A stretch of 10,053 nt of DNA from Oscillospiraceae bacterium (GTDB lineage Bacteria; Bacillota; Clostridia; Oscillospirales; Ruminococcaceae): positions 1 through 10,053 of the forward strand of contig JAEDLA010000031.1 of NCBI GenBank assembly GCA_016295545.1, given 5' to 3'. Position 1 is the stretch's first letter. Every line of letters begins with the position of its first letter. Below are positions 1 to 5,987 of the stretch, one piece after another. The notes beneath the pieces are model-generated. The model was not told the origin of the DNA. It saw only the letters and a program-made list of their open reading frames with translations, and made no database searches. The position numbers were made by a program, and so were the translations under genes.

Positions 1-58
1 CGAACCTGCGGCATCTTGGTCCCAAACCAAGCACTCTACCAAACTGAGCTACGCCTCG
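1..58 (-). tRNA. tRNA-Pro (anticodon TGG), 3' part cut off by window edge
   Basis: Read on the minus strand from position 58, the sequence gives a 7-base acceptor 5' strand (CGAGGCG), a D arm with the usual TAGCTCAG...GGTAGAG pattern, and an anticodon stem CTTGG/CCAAG around the loop TTTGGGA. The anticodon TGG lies at 24-22, so this is a proline tRNA. A short variable loop and the start of the T arm (GCAGG then TTCG) follow. The window begins inside the T loop, so the 3' half of the T arm, the acceptor 3' strand and any CCA lie outside. TGG is the wobble-reading proline anticodon. Identity is secure; only the far end is unseen. Confidence 0.95.
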
Positions 59-99
59 TTTAACCAAAGAGCCACTTTTCAATGTCAAACAGCTTTATT

Positions 100-128
100 A
101 TTATAACTCTGAAAATGCAAAATGTCAA
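100..128 (-). promoter_or_regulatory. Consensus sigma-A promoter of the tRNA-Pro gene
   Basis: On the minus strand TTGACA (128-123) is followed after exactly 17 bases by TATAAT (105-100), a full match to the housekeeping consensus. Transcription would start near 93, leaving about 35 bases of leader before the tRNA 5' end at 58. A second TTGACA lies inside the leader at 88-83 but has no matching -10 box, so it is probably not a second promoter. A perfect promoter fits a stable RNA gene. Confidence 0.85.
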
Positions 129-197
129 GGCTTTTTCCGAAATTTGTCGTTTTATACAAAATCAGCAATGAATTCACTTCGTTTATCAGCATAAAGT

Positions 198-225
198 AAA
201 AACAGGAGGACAAAAAGCCCTCCTG
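198..225 (-). terminator. Rho-independent terminator after the small membrane protein gene
   Basis: A 7-bp perfect stem, CAGGAGG (203-209) with CCTCCTG (219-225), encloses a 9-base loop. On the minus strand it is followed directly by five T residues (202-198). It lies about 20 bases beyond the stop codon of the small gene at 246-542, so it should end that transcript and any read-through from rsmE. It also insulates the tRNA promoter downstream. Confidence 0.85.
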
Positions 226-245
226 AAATTTAATCCGAAGATAAA

Positions 246-542
246 TTATGCTTTTTCTTCCTCATCAGAAGCAGCTTCAGCAGCGGCGCTTTCAGCAGAT
301 TCGGAAGCCTCATCAGCAGCTTCACTTACAGCTTCTGCGCAGTCACCGGTATTTTCACCAGCGATAACCACATCAATATCCTCATCGCAGACACAGCCGT
401 CACAGCACTGTGCATCAAAATCATCATCCCAGATATCATCAGTAGGAGCTGTTTTTTTCTTATTTGCAATAACTTTGGACACGATAAATCCAGTAACAAC
501 TGCTGTTCCTGCAACGAGTGCAGCTATAGAAAGCTTATTCAT
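246..542 (-). CDS. Small membrane-anchored acidic protein with CCxxCxC cluster, function unknown
   Basis: This predicts a 98-residue protein that I do not recognise. Residues 1-3 are polar and residues 4-22 form one hydrophobic, glycine-containing segment (LSIAALVAGTAVVTGFIVS). A basic stretch follows (K23, then KKK at 28-30), which by the positive-inside rule would place the C-terminus in the cytoplasm. The rest is strongly acidic. It contains a cysteine cluster, C46, C47, C50 and C52 in the form CCDGCVC, an isolated C68, and an Ala/Glu/Ser-rich tail ending in EEEKA that may be helical or disordered. The start at 542 is chosen because AGAGGA (555-550) stands 7 bases upstream; an in-frame start eight codons earlier would overlap that site. 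It has its own promoter (619-647) and terminator (198-225). It could be a YtxH-like small membrane protein, or a metal-binding or thiol-active one; neither can be shown here. Confidence 0.75.
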   Translation of the reverse strand: MNKLSIAALVAGTAVVTGFIVSKVIANKKKTAPTDDIWDDDFDAQCCDGCVCDEDIDVVIAGENTGDCAEAVSEAADEASESAESAAAEAASDEEEKA

Positions 543-549
543 TTTAAAT

Positions 550-555
550 TCCTCT
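550..555 (-). promoter_or_regulatory. Ribosome binding site fixing the start of the small membrane protein
   Basis: AGAGGA on the minus strand stands 7 bases before the ATG at 542-540. It lies inside the longer reading frame that would start at 566, which argues for the shorter 98-residue product. Confidence 0.8.
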
Positions 556-618
556 TTTCTCCGCAAGAATTAGTTGCATTACCGAACCGCTTGCGATCGG
601 AACGATACGCTTAAATAT

Positions 619-647
619 AGTATAACACACTTTAAATCGGATTTCAA
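619..647 (-). promoter_or_regulatory. Sigma-A promoter of the small membrane protein gene
   Basis: On the minus strand TTGAAA (647-642) and TATACT (624-619) are separated by exactly 17 bases. The site begins just past the rsmE stop codon (653-655), so the small gene is transcribed independently even though it follows rsmE on the same strand. The leader of about 70 bases contains an imperfect inverted repeat (CCGA...TCGG) without a T-run, so it is not a convincing terminator for rsmE. Confidence 0.8.
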
Positions 648-652
648 CACTT

Positions 653-1375
653 TTACAAATTATTTGTTAAAAACATCAAAACCGACAAAGCTGTTATTGG
701 CGCAGTTTCACAACGCAGGATTCTTTTTCCCAGCCAGACTCTTTCTGCTCCGCATTCAGCAGCCGCCTGAACCTCATCAGGCTCAAAGCCGCCCTCACTG
801 CCGACTATGAGAGCAATATTTTCAGCTCCGGAAAAATCGACCTGTGAAAAGGAACAGCCGCCCTCCGCTTCATATAAAATAACAGAGCGCTGAAAATCCG
901 GCAGCATATCAAGAGCTGTTTTATAGCTTATTATCGGCAAAACCTCCGGAATTATGCCACGTCCCGACTGCTTTGCAGCTTCTTCGGCAATTTTGTTAAG
1001 CCGCTGAAGCTTTTTTGCGAAATCTTTTTCATCAGGTCTTGAAACGCATCTCCGTGTAAGCACAGGAACTACCTGCGAAACTCCCAGTTCAACAGCTTTT
1101 TTGACGATCTGCTCCAGCTTGTCTCCTTTTGGGACAGCCTGAAAAAGAGTGACCTTAATATCAGGCTCAGCTTCACAGCTGTGACAGGAAACGAGTTCAA
1201 GAAAGACCTGTTCACCGGTTATACTGCTGACAGTGCAGTCGTAATCGATGCCCTTACAGCAGACAGTTAACGGCTCTCCCGGCTTCATTCGCAGAGATCT
1301 GCCTATATGACGGGCATTTTCCCCGTCAAGAGTGATATTATCCTTATTAATTTCATCAACAAAAAATCTCGGCAT
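653..1375 (-). CDS. rsmE: 16S rRNA (uracil-1498-N3)-methyltransferase RsmE
   Basis: This is a 240-residue cytoplasmic SPOUT-class methyltransferase that uses S-adenosylmethionine to methylate N3 of U1498 in 16S rRNA of the small subunit. The N-terminal region (1-70), starting MPRFFV, is the PUA-like RNA-binding part. The C-terminal knotted domain carries the family signatures: KGDKLEQIVKKAVELGV at 83-99, EEAAKQSGRG at 131-140, VGSEGGFEPDE at 191-201 and LGKRILRCETAPITAL at 215-230. The last two form the knot and cofactor site. Length is normal for the family and nothing is missing. The start at 1375 is preferred over an ATG five codons upstream because RsmE proteins typically begin MPRFF and a GGTGA-type site lies just before it. 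The gene is divergent from the GH9 gene and has its own promoter. The usual neighbour prmA is absent. Confidence 0.95.
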   Translation of the reverse strand: MPRFFVDEINKDNITLDGENARHIGRSLRMKPGEPLTVCCKGIDYDCTVSSITGEQVFLELVSCHSCEAEPDIKVTLFQAVPKGDKLEQIVKKAVELGVSQVVPVLTRRCVSRPDEKDFAKKLQRLNKIAEEAAKQSGRGIIPEVLPIISYKTALDMLPDFQRSVILYEAEGGCSFSQVDFSGAENIALIVGSEGGFEPDEVQAAAECGAERVWLGKRILRCETAPITALSVLMFLTNNL

Positions 1376-1395
1376 ATCTTCACCACACATTTCAG

Positions 1396-1409
1396 CCGGA
1401 CAGCTCCGG
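1396..1409 (-). other. Short GC-rich hairpin in the rsmE leader
   Basis: CCGGA and TCCGG form a perfect 5-bp stem with a 4-base loop, about 12 bases upstream of the weak rsmE ribosome binding site. It would lie in the 5' untranslated mRNA and could affect ribosome access. No further structure resembling a known riboswitch is seen. Confidence 0.4.
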
Positions 1410-1421
1410 TAATACCTTTAT

Positions 1422-1450
1422 ATTATACATTATATTCCTGTATATTGCAA
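1422..1450 (-). promoter_or_regulatory. Sigma-A promoter of rsmE
   Basis: On the minus strand TTGCAA (1450-1445) and TATAAT (1427-1422) are 17 bases apart. A second overlapping pair, TTGCTA and another TATAAT five bases further upstream with 16-base spacing, is also possible. Either gives a leader of about 40 bases before the rsmE ATG. Confidence 0.75.
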
Positions 1451-1580
1451 TAGCAAATATAACATTTTCATTTTAAATGGTAATTTTTCACAAAACAGCC
1501 GCACAGAATTTGACACATTCGCTTAATTTTCGGTTTTTCACTATTTGTACATTATTTCATAACAAATTGGCAAGAAAATA

Positions 1581-1589
1581 TGTTATAAT
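1581..1589 (+). promoter_or_regulatory. Probable extended -10 promoter of the GH9 gene
   Basis: TGTTATAAT is a TG-n-TATAAT extended -10 element. No good -35 hexamer stands 16-18 bases upstream, as expected for extended -10 promoters or for promoters that need an activator. Transcription would start near 1596, giving a leader of about 76 bases. The bases just before it (1572-1582, AAGAAAATATG) resemble the bases before the -10 box of the third hydrolase gene. Confidence 0.6.
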
Positions 1590-1654
1590 TACTTTAGATA
1601 TTATTTCCTGATTTGCCAGTACGGCGATATTTTATATTTTTTATTTTTTATTAC

Positions 1655-1662
1655 AGAAAGGA
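1655..1662 (+). promoter_or_regulatory. Ribosome binding site of the GH9 gene
   Basis: AGAAAGGA lies 9 bases before the ATG at 1672. An out-of-frame ATG overlaps it at 1662 but has no site of its own at proper spacing. Confidence 0.7.
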
Positions 1663-1671
1663 TGAATTCTT

Positions 1672-3762
1672 ATGTACAGAAAGTCAAAATTCAAAAGAAC
1701 ATTGACAGCCGCAGTCAGCTCCGCTGTTCTTGCAGCCTCCTTATCCGTTGCAGCTCCTGCAGGACTTTCAGCTTCTGCTGCTGACAGCAACTACGCAGAG
1801 GCACTGTCAATGTCCCTCTATTTCTTCGATTCAAACGCCTGCGGTTCAGGTATTGAGGGAGGTCCTCTTACATGGCGTTCAGACTGCCACACCTACGATG
1901 CCAATGCTTCTGTAAGCACACTTGACAGCTCCCTCCAGAAATACGCTGATCCTGACGGTGACGGCAAAGTCGACGTTTCAGGCGGCTGGCACGATGCCGG
2001 TGACCATATCAAATTCAACCTGACTATCGGCTTCGGAGCTTCAAGCCTTGCAATGGCAGAGTATCTCAATCCCGGTGCTTACGAAGCTGCAAACTGCAAA
2101 GACCACCTTATCTATGAGATGAAATGGGCTGCCGACTACCTTATGAAAACAACATTCCTTGATGATTCCGGAAATGTTGCCGCAATTGCTCATGTTGTTG
2201 CTGACGGAAACGTTGACCACAGCTTCTGGACTGCACCGGAAACTCAGACCTACGATCGTCCTGTTTACTGGCTCACATCTTCAAAGAACAACTCCGCAGT
2301 CTGCGGCGAAATGGCTTGCGGTCTTGCCGGAGCAGCTTACATTTTAAAGGATACTGATCCCGACTACGCAGCCAAGTGCATTAAATACGCAAAAGCACTT
2401 GTTGACTTCGGCAATAAATATGCAGGCAACGAGACCGGCGGACTTGGCAATTTCTACGGCACAGACTCCATGTATCAGGACGAAATGGCTCTTGCAAGCG
2501 CATGGCTGTACGTGTGCGGTGAGGGCAGCAAGCCTACCCTTACTCCAAGCAGCGGAAGCTATAATGGCGTTTACGACTACTACCTCTACAGCTGGGACAA
2601 GGTATGGCAGGGCTATGCCGCAATGATGTACAAGGCTACAGGCGAAAATGTTTTCTTAGAGGAACTTAAGTTTGAGCTTAACAATCAGGGCGGTCTCAAC
2701 GAGGGAAAATACAATGCCAACGGCTGGGGTGCTTCAAGATATAACTGTGCAAAGCAGATGGTGGCTTATGTCATTGCTGACGGTGACGCTTCCTCCAGCT
2801 ATGCAAAGGGCGCAAAATATCAGATGGACTTCATTCTCGGCAACAACAGTCGTGGATACAGCTATCTGCTGGGATACGGCAGCAAGTGGCCCACTCATAT
2901 CCACCACCGTGCAGCTAATCCTGGTAACGGTCAGCAGACATCTGCTGACAATATCGAAGCAAAATATACAAACTACGGTATGCTGGTAGGCGGCGAGGAC
3001 AGCTCCGGCAACTACGAAGACCACTCCGACAGATATCAGTTTACCGAGGGCGCACTTGACTACAACGGCTGTTTCGCTCTTGCCTGTGCAGGACTTGTAA
3101 ACCTGTACGGCGGAGACGCTTCTGCCTTTGACAGCATTAAGTCAAGTGCATCTGAAATCAACGAAAAATTCGTATTCGCAGCATCTGATACACCTGTGGA
3201 AACTACAACTACTACCACCACAACAACAACTACTACAACCACTACAACTACAGTTTCTGATACAACACCTTCATTCGAGTACGAACTTGAAGCTCCAACC
3301 GAAATGATAGTTGGAGAAACAGCAGAAACAACAATAAATACTGTTGCACCTCCTGACTATTTTTATAATTCAACTGCTGAATGGAGTTCCTCTGCTCCTG
3401 AAGTATTAACAGTAAGTCCCAGCACAAGCGTTGAATTATATGCAGAGCTTACTGCAATTGCTCCTGGAAAAGCTACAATTACCTGCAATCGAAATGGAGT
3501 AACCAAATCAATCGAAATCACCGTTCTCCCCAAGCAGGCAGAAGATGCTGTTTACGGCGACGCAGACCTTGACGGCAAAATCGGCATCTCCGACGTTGTA
3601 AAGGTCATGATGTATGTGGCAAACAAGGAAGCTAATCCTATAAGCGAACAGGGACTTATTAATTCTGACGTTTACAACAACGGTGACGGCGTATTCATCT
3701 CTGACGCACTTTCTATTCAGAAAAAGGTTGCACAGATTATCGATACTCTCCCTGAATCCTGA
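1672..3762 (+). CDS. Cellulosomal GH9 cellulase with Ig-like module and C-terminal dockerin
   Basis: This is a 696-residue exported glycoside hydrolase that cleaves beta-1,4-glucan and should be held on a cellulosome scaffoldin. Residues 1-36 are a Sec signal peptide (basic KSKFKR, hydrophobic core, ASA-type cleavage). The GH9 catalytic module spans about 40-485. The HDAGD motif supplies D108 and D111 (catalytic base region), the HHRAANPG motif lies at 411-418, and the catalytic acid is E459 in DRYQFTEGALDYNG. No N-terminal Ig and no CBM3c are present, so processivity cannot be judged. A run of 17 threonines (511-527) leads to a bacterial Ig-like (Big2-type) module at about 535-621. A dockerin follows at 627-696: loop 1 is D630 to D641, and loop 2, D666 to D678, has 13 rather than 12 residues. 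The Ig module's codons differ from its surroundings. The gene is divergent from rsmE and followed by a strong terminator. Endo- or processive endoglucanase is the likely activity. Confidence 0.95.
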   Translation: MYRKSKFKRTLTAAVSSAVLAASLSVAAPAGLSASAADSNYAEALSMSLYFFDSNACGSGIEGGPLTWRSDCHTYDANASVSTLDSSLQKYADPDGDGKVDVSGGWHDAGDHIKFNLTIGFGASSLAMAEYLNPGAYEAANCKDHLIYEMKWAADYLMKTTFLDDSGNVAAIAHVVADGNVDHSFWTAPETQTYDRPVYWLTSSKNNSAVCGEMACGLAGAAYILKDTDPDYAAKCIKYAKALVDFGNKYAGNETGGLGNFYGTDSMYQDEMALASAWLYVCGEGSKPTLTPSSGSYNGVYDYYLYSWDKVWQGYAAMMYKATGENVFLEELKFELNNQGGLNEGKYNANGWGASRYNCAKQMVAYVIADGDASSSYAKGAKYQMDFILGNNSRGYSYLLGYGSKWPTHIHHRAANPGNGQQTSADNIEAKYTNYGMLVGGEDSSGNYEDHSDRYQFTEGALDYNGCFALACAGLVNLYGGDASAFDSIKSSASEINEKFVFAASDTPVETTTTTTTTTTTTTTTTTVSDTTPSFEYELEAPTEMIVGETAETTINTVAPPDYFYNSTAEWSSSAPEVLTVSPSTSVELYAELTAIAPGKATITCNRNGVTKSIEITVLPKQAEDAVYGDADLDGKIGISDVVKVMMYVANKEANPISEQGLINSDVYNNGDGVFISDALSIQKKVAQIIDTLPES
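3221..3252 (+). repeat. Polythreonine linker repeat, copy 1 (GH9 gene)
   Basis: This 32-base stretch of mixed ACA/ACT/ACC codons is identical, base for base, to 5658-5689 in the xylanase gene. Because any ACN codon encodes Thr, identical third positions point to shared descent or gene conversion and not to convergence. Mixing the codons keeps the run from being a pure trinucleotide repeat. Confidence 0.85.
3550..3759 (+). repeat. Dockerin-coding repeat, copy 1 (GH9 gene)
   Basis: These 210 bases encode the 70-residue dockerin and align without gaps to 5723-5932 in the xylanase gene. By hand count they differ at 25 bases (185 of 210 identical) and 5 residues (65 of 70 identical). Most base changes are silent, as expected for a duplicated module under selection to keep one cohesin specificity. 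Confidence 0.9.
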
Positions 3763-3789
3763 AAATTTTCAATAAAAAATTAATAAATA

Positions 3790-3802
3790 GCGGAAAATCC
3801 GC
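3790..3802 (+). other. Small hairpin upstream of the GH9 terminator
   Basis: GCGGA and TCCGC form a 5-bp stem with an AAA loop, between the GH9 stop codon and the main terminator. It lacks a T-run and may simply protect the 3' end of the mRNA. Confidence 0.4.
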
Positions 3803-3812
3803 CTCTTTCCGG

Positions 3813-3847
3813 AAAAGATTGCCTTTCATAAGGCAATCTTTTATTTT
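3813..3847 (+). terminator. Strong rho-independent terminator after the GH9 gene
   Basis: A 13-bp perfect stem, 3813-3825 with 3830-3842, closes a TCAT loop and runs into TTTTATTTTT. It lies about 50 bases after the GH9 stop and before the xylanase promoter, so the two genes are separate transcription units. Because the stem starts with AAAA, it can also work on the minus strand. Confidence 0.9.
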
Positions 3848-3887
3848 TGAAAAATATATAACCATTGGTGATAACATTCGTGAAATC

Positions 3888-3916
3888 TTGACAAATTGTA
3901 TATAAAGTGTTAAAAT
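3888..3916 (+). promoter_or_regulatory. Sigma-A promoter of the CBM22-GH10 xylanase gene
   Basis: TTGACA (3888-3893) and TAAAAT (3911-3916) are exactly 17 bases apart. Transcription should start near 3923, giving a leader of about 48 bases. The -10 box is followed by ATA, as in the promoter of the third hydrolase. Confidence 0.85.
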
Positions 3917-3923
3917 ATACACA

Positions 3924-3943
3924 TACTGTAATTGGGTACAGTA
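3924..3943 (+). promoter_or_regulatory. Perfect inverted repeat at the predicted transcription start
   Basis: TACTGTA and TACAGTA form a 7-bp perfect inverted repeat around a 6-base centre. It begins at the predicted +1 of the xylanase mRNA. As DNA it has the size and symmetry of a repressor operator placed to block RNA polymerase. As RNA it would be a 5'-terminal hairpin that could slow decay. No regulator gene is in the window to decide between these. Confidence 0.5.
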
Positions 3944-3957
3944 ATTCATACTTGTAT

Positions 3958-3963
3958 GGAGGG
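3958..3963 (+). promoter_or_regulatory. Ribosome binding site fixing the xylanase start
   Basis: GGAGGG stands 7 bases before the ATG at 3971. An in-frame ATG at 3932 lies inside the inverted repeat, without a site of its own, and would put a hydrophilic extension ahead of the signal peptide. Confidence 0.9.
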
Positions 3964-3970
3964 TATTATA

Positions 3971-5935
3971 ATGAAGAAATCAAGAATCAAATTGGTGACA
4001 GCAGGTCTGCTTGCCGCAGCTATGGTATGCTCAGCATCACCGGCTGTATATGCTGTCACATCAAACAGCATTCCTGCTGTTTCTACCTCAAAAACAGCCG
4101 AAGATGATATTATCTTCTCAACAAGCTTTGAGGACGGCGAGGGCATCTCCGAGTTTTCACGCAGAGGAGAAGCCGAAACTATCGAGTTAAAGGAAGATGA
4201 CGGTCACACAGGCAGCTGCTCAATGATTGTAGGCAACAGAGAGCAAAGCTGGAACGGACCTCAGTTCCTTATAAGCGAAAGATGCGAAGCAAACACCGAG
4301 TACATCGTCAGCGCATGGGTTAAGACCGCATGGTATACCGATATCAACCTTAGCATGGAATACACCGATACAGAGGGCGAAAGACATTACTCCAACCTCA
4401 AATCCGCTACAAGTCAGGGCGACTGGGTTGAGATAAGCGAGACGAAAATCAGCTTCACTGAAGATATGACCAATGTTTACGTCTACTTTGAGGGAGGTAC
4501 CGCCGATATTCAGGTGGACGACTTTGTTCTGAAAAAAGCTCCCGTAATCCCCATAGAGGAAGATATTCCGTCACTTAAGGACGTTTATGCCGGTTATTTC
4601 AAGGTTGGTACAGCTATCACTCCCTCTGACCTTTCATCACCGTCCACAATGGCGCTTGTTAACAAGCATTTCAGCGGAAGTATCACCGCAGGCAACGAAA
4701 TGAAGCCGGATTATGTACTTGATAAGAAAGCTTCTCTTGCATATTTCGAGGAAACAGGCGATGACACAAATCCTCAGGTAACATTCTCCGCTGCAAAGAG
4801 CGTTATCAACTATTGTATAAAGAACAATATTCCCCTGAGAGCACACACTCTTGTATGGCACAGCCAGACTCCGGACTGGTTCTTCAAGGAGGGCTACTCC
4901 GATGACGGTGACTGGGTTGACAAGGAAACTATGCTCAAACGTATGGAAAACTATATTAAAAACTTCTTTGAAACTCTTGAAAAAGACTACCCCGAACTTA
5001 ATGTATATGCCTGTGACGTTGTAAACGAAGCATGGACAGATCAGGGAACTCCCCGAACTGCCGGTTCAAACAATACTCAGAGCGGAAATTCCGCGTGGGT
5101 TCAGGTATTTGGCGACAACTCCTTTATCGAGCCTGCCTTTGAGTATGCAAGAAAGTACGCTCCTGCGGGCTGCAAGCTCTACTACAACGACTACAACGAA
5201 TACATGACAGGCAAGGTAAATGCCATTGTGGAAATGGCAGAATCCCTCAAGGCAAAAGGGCTTATTGACGGTATTGGTATGCAGTCTCACCTTGACGTAA
5301 GACAAGGCAGTGATGCTTTCCCGTCAGCTGCCATGTACAAAAATGCTATTGCCGCTTATGCCGCCACAGGACTTGATATTCAGGTAACAGAGCTTGACGC
5401 AACAATTCCGGGCAATTCTGATGCAAACTATGAGGCTCAGGCTCAGTATTACAGCGACATTATGGACGCAATCGTTGAGTACAAGGACAGCATTTCAGCT
5501 GTTGTTGTATGGGGAATCACCGATGATGCAAGCTGGAGAGCCACACAGTATCCGCTTCTTTTCGATGCAAACTTCAAGGCTAAGCCTGCATTCTACTCAA
5601 TAATCGACGGTATTGAAGCTCTTGAACCTGTTACAACAACTACTACAACCGGCGCAGCAACAACAACTACTACAACCACTACAACTACAATCACCTCAAC
5701 AACAGAGCCTTCAACAGACGTTGTTTACGGCGACGCCGACCTTGACGGCAAGGTTGGCATCTCCGACGTAGTAAAGGTCATGATGTATGTTGCCAACAAG
5801 GACGCTAACCCCATAACCGAACAGGGACTTATCAATTCCGATGTTTACGGCAGCGGTGACGGCGTGTTCATTTCTGACGCCCTTTCTATTCAGAAAAAGG
5901 TTGCTCAGATAATTGATACTCTCCCCGAATCGTAA
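3971..5935 (+). CDS. Cellulosomal xylanase: CBM22, GH10, C-terminal dockerin
   Basis: This is a 654-residue exported endo-beta-1,4-xylanase. Residues 1-28 are a signal peptide (KKSRIK, hydrophobic core, VYA cleavage site). A CBM22 xylan-binding module spans about 45-190. The GH10 barrel spans about 200-550, with the signature HTLVWHSQTPDWF (292-304), acid/base E353 in DVVNEAW, nucleophile E474 in QVTELD, and VVWGITDDASW near the end. A Thr-rich linker (555-577, broken by GAA) leads to the dockerin at 585-654. The dockerin is 65/70 identical to that of the GH9 enzyme and has the same 13-residue second calcium loop. The substrate-binding motif is GNEMKPD (241-247), where many GH10 enzymes have ENxMK. 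Domain order and catalytic residues leave little doubt about xylanase activity. It sits between two other cellulosomal genes and has its own promoter and terminator. Confidence 0.96.
   Translation: MKKSRIKLVTAGLLAAAMVCSASPAVYAVTSNSIPAVSTSKTAEDDIIFSTSFEDGEGISEFSRRGEAETIELKEDDGHTGSCSMIVGNREQSWNGPQFLISERCEANTEYIVSAWVKTAWYTDINLSMEYTDTEGERHYSNLKSATSQGDWVEISETKISFTEDMTNVYVYFEGGTADIQVDDFVLKKAPVIPIEEDIPSLKDVYAGYFKVGTAITPSDLSSPSTMALVNKHFSGSITAGNEMKPDYVLDKKASLAYFEETGDDTNPQVTFSAAKSVINYCIKNNIPLRAHTLVWHSQTPDWFFKEGYSDDGDWVDKETMLKRMENYIKNFFETLEKDYPELNVYACDVVNEAWTDQGTPRTAGSNNTQSGNSAWVQVFGDNSFIEPAFEYARKYAPAGCKLYYNDYNEYMTGKVNAIVEMAESLKAKGLIDGIGMQSHLDVRQGSDAFPSAAMYKNAIAAYAATGLDIQVTELDATIPGNSDANYEAQAQYYSDIMDAIVEYKDSISAVVVWGITDDASWRATQYPLLFDANFKAKPAFYSIIDGIEALEPVTTTTTTGAATTTTTTTTTTITSTTEPSTDVVYGDADLDGKVGISDVVKVMMYVANKDANPITEQGLINSDVYGSGDGVFISDALSIQKKVAQIIDTLPES
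5658..5689 (+). repeat. Polythreonine linker repeat, copy 2 (xylanase gene)
   Basis: This stretch is identical over 32 bases to 3221-3252 in the GH9 gene. Here the dockerin follows about 11 codons later with no module between, while in the GH9 gene an Ig-like module intervenes. Confidence 0.85.
5723..5932 (+). repeat. Dockerin-coding repeat, copy 2 (xylanase gene)
   Basis: This is the partner of 3550-3759. The residue changes are I to V at dockerin position 11, E to D at 27, S to T at 32, and N-N to G-S at 43-44; the last pair lies inside the second calcium loop. The helices that would contact a cohesin are unchanged. Confidence 0.9.
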
Positions 5936-5952
5936 AACAACCGAATAAAAAT

Positions 5953-5987
5953 CAACAGGGAGTATGCCGGCTGCATATTCCCTGTTG
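5953..5987 (+). terminator. Long hairpin terminator after the xylanase gene
   Basis: A 15-bp stem, 5953-5967 with 5973-5987, has one G-U pair and a CGGCT loop, 17 bases past the stop codon. The downstream tail is only TTATATA, weaker than usual. On the opposite strand the hairpin is followed by ATTTTTATT, so it could also stop transcription coming from the right. It most likely ends the xylanase mRNA and stabilises its 3' end. Confidence 0.75.

Noticed and set aside
83..88. Second TTGACA in the tRNA leader as an additional promoter
   Set aside because: The hexamer 17 bases downstream on that strand is GGTTAA, a poor -10 box.
574..810. Plus-strand open frame of 78 codons
   Set aside because: It lies mostly antisense to the end of rsmE and across the small gene's promoter, has no ribosome binding site, and its product shows no recognisable domain.
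1510..1515. TTGACA as a -35 box for the GH9 gene
   Set aside because: No acceptable -10 box lies 16-18 bases downstream, and it is about 69 bases from the TATAAT at 1584.
1662..1671. ATG just upstream of the GH9 start
   Set aside because: It is out of frame, overlaps the ribosome binding site, and opens only a frame of about 40 codons.
3060..3242. Minus-strand open frame with a run of valines
   Set aside because: It is the antisense of the polythreonine linker (ACN read backwards gives GT-rich codons) and has no promoter or ribosome binding site.
3932..3970. Upstream in-frame ATG for the CBM22-GH10 xylanase
   Set aside because: It lies within the inverted repeat near the predicted mRNA 5' end and has no ribosome binding site. 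The ATG at 3971 has GGAGGG at ideal spacing and begins a classic signal peptide.
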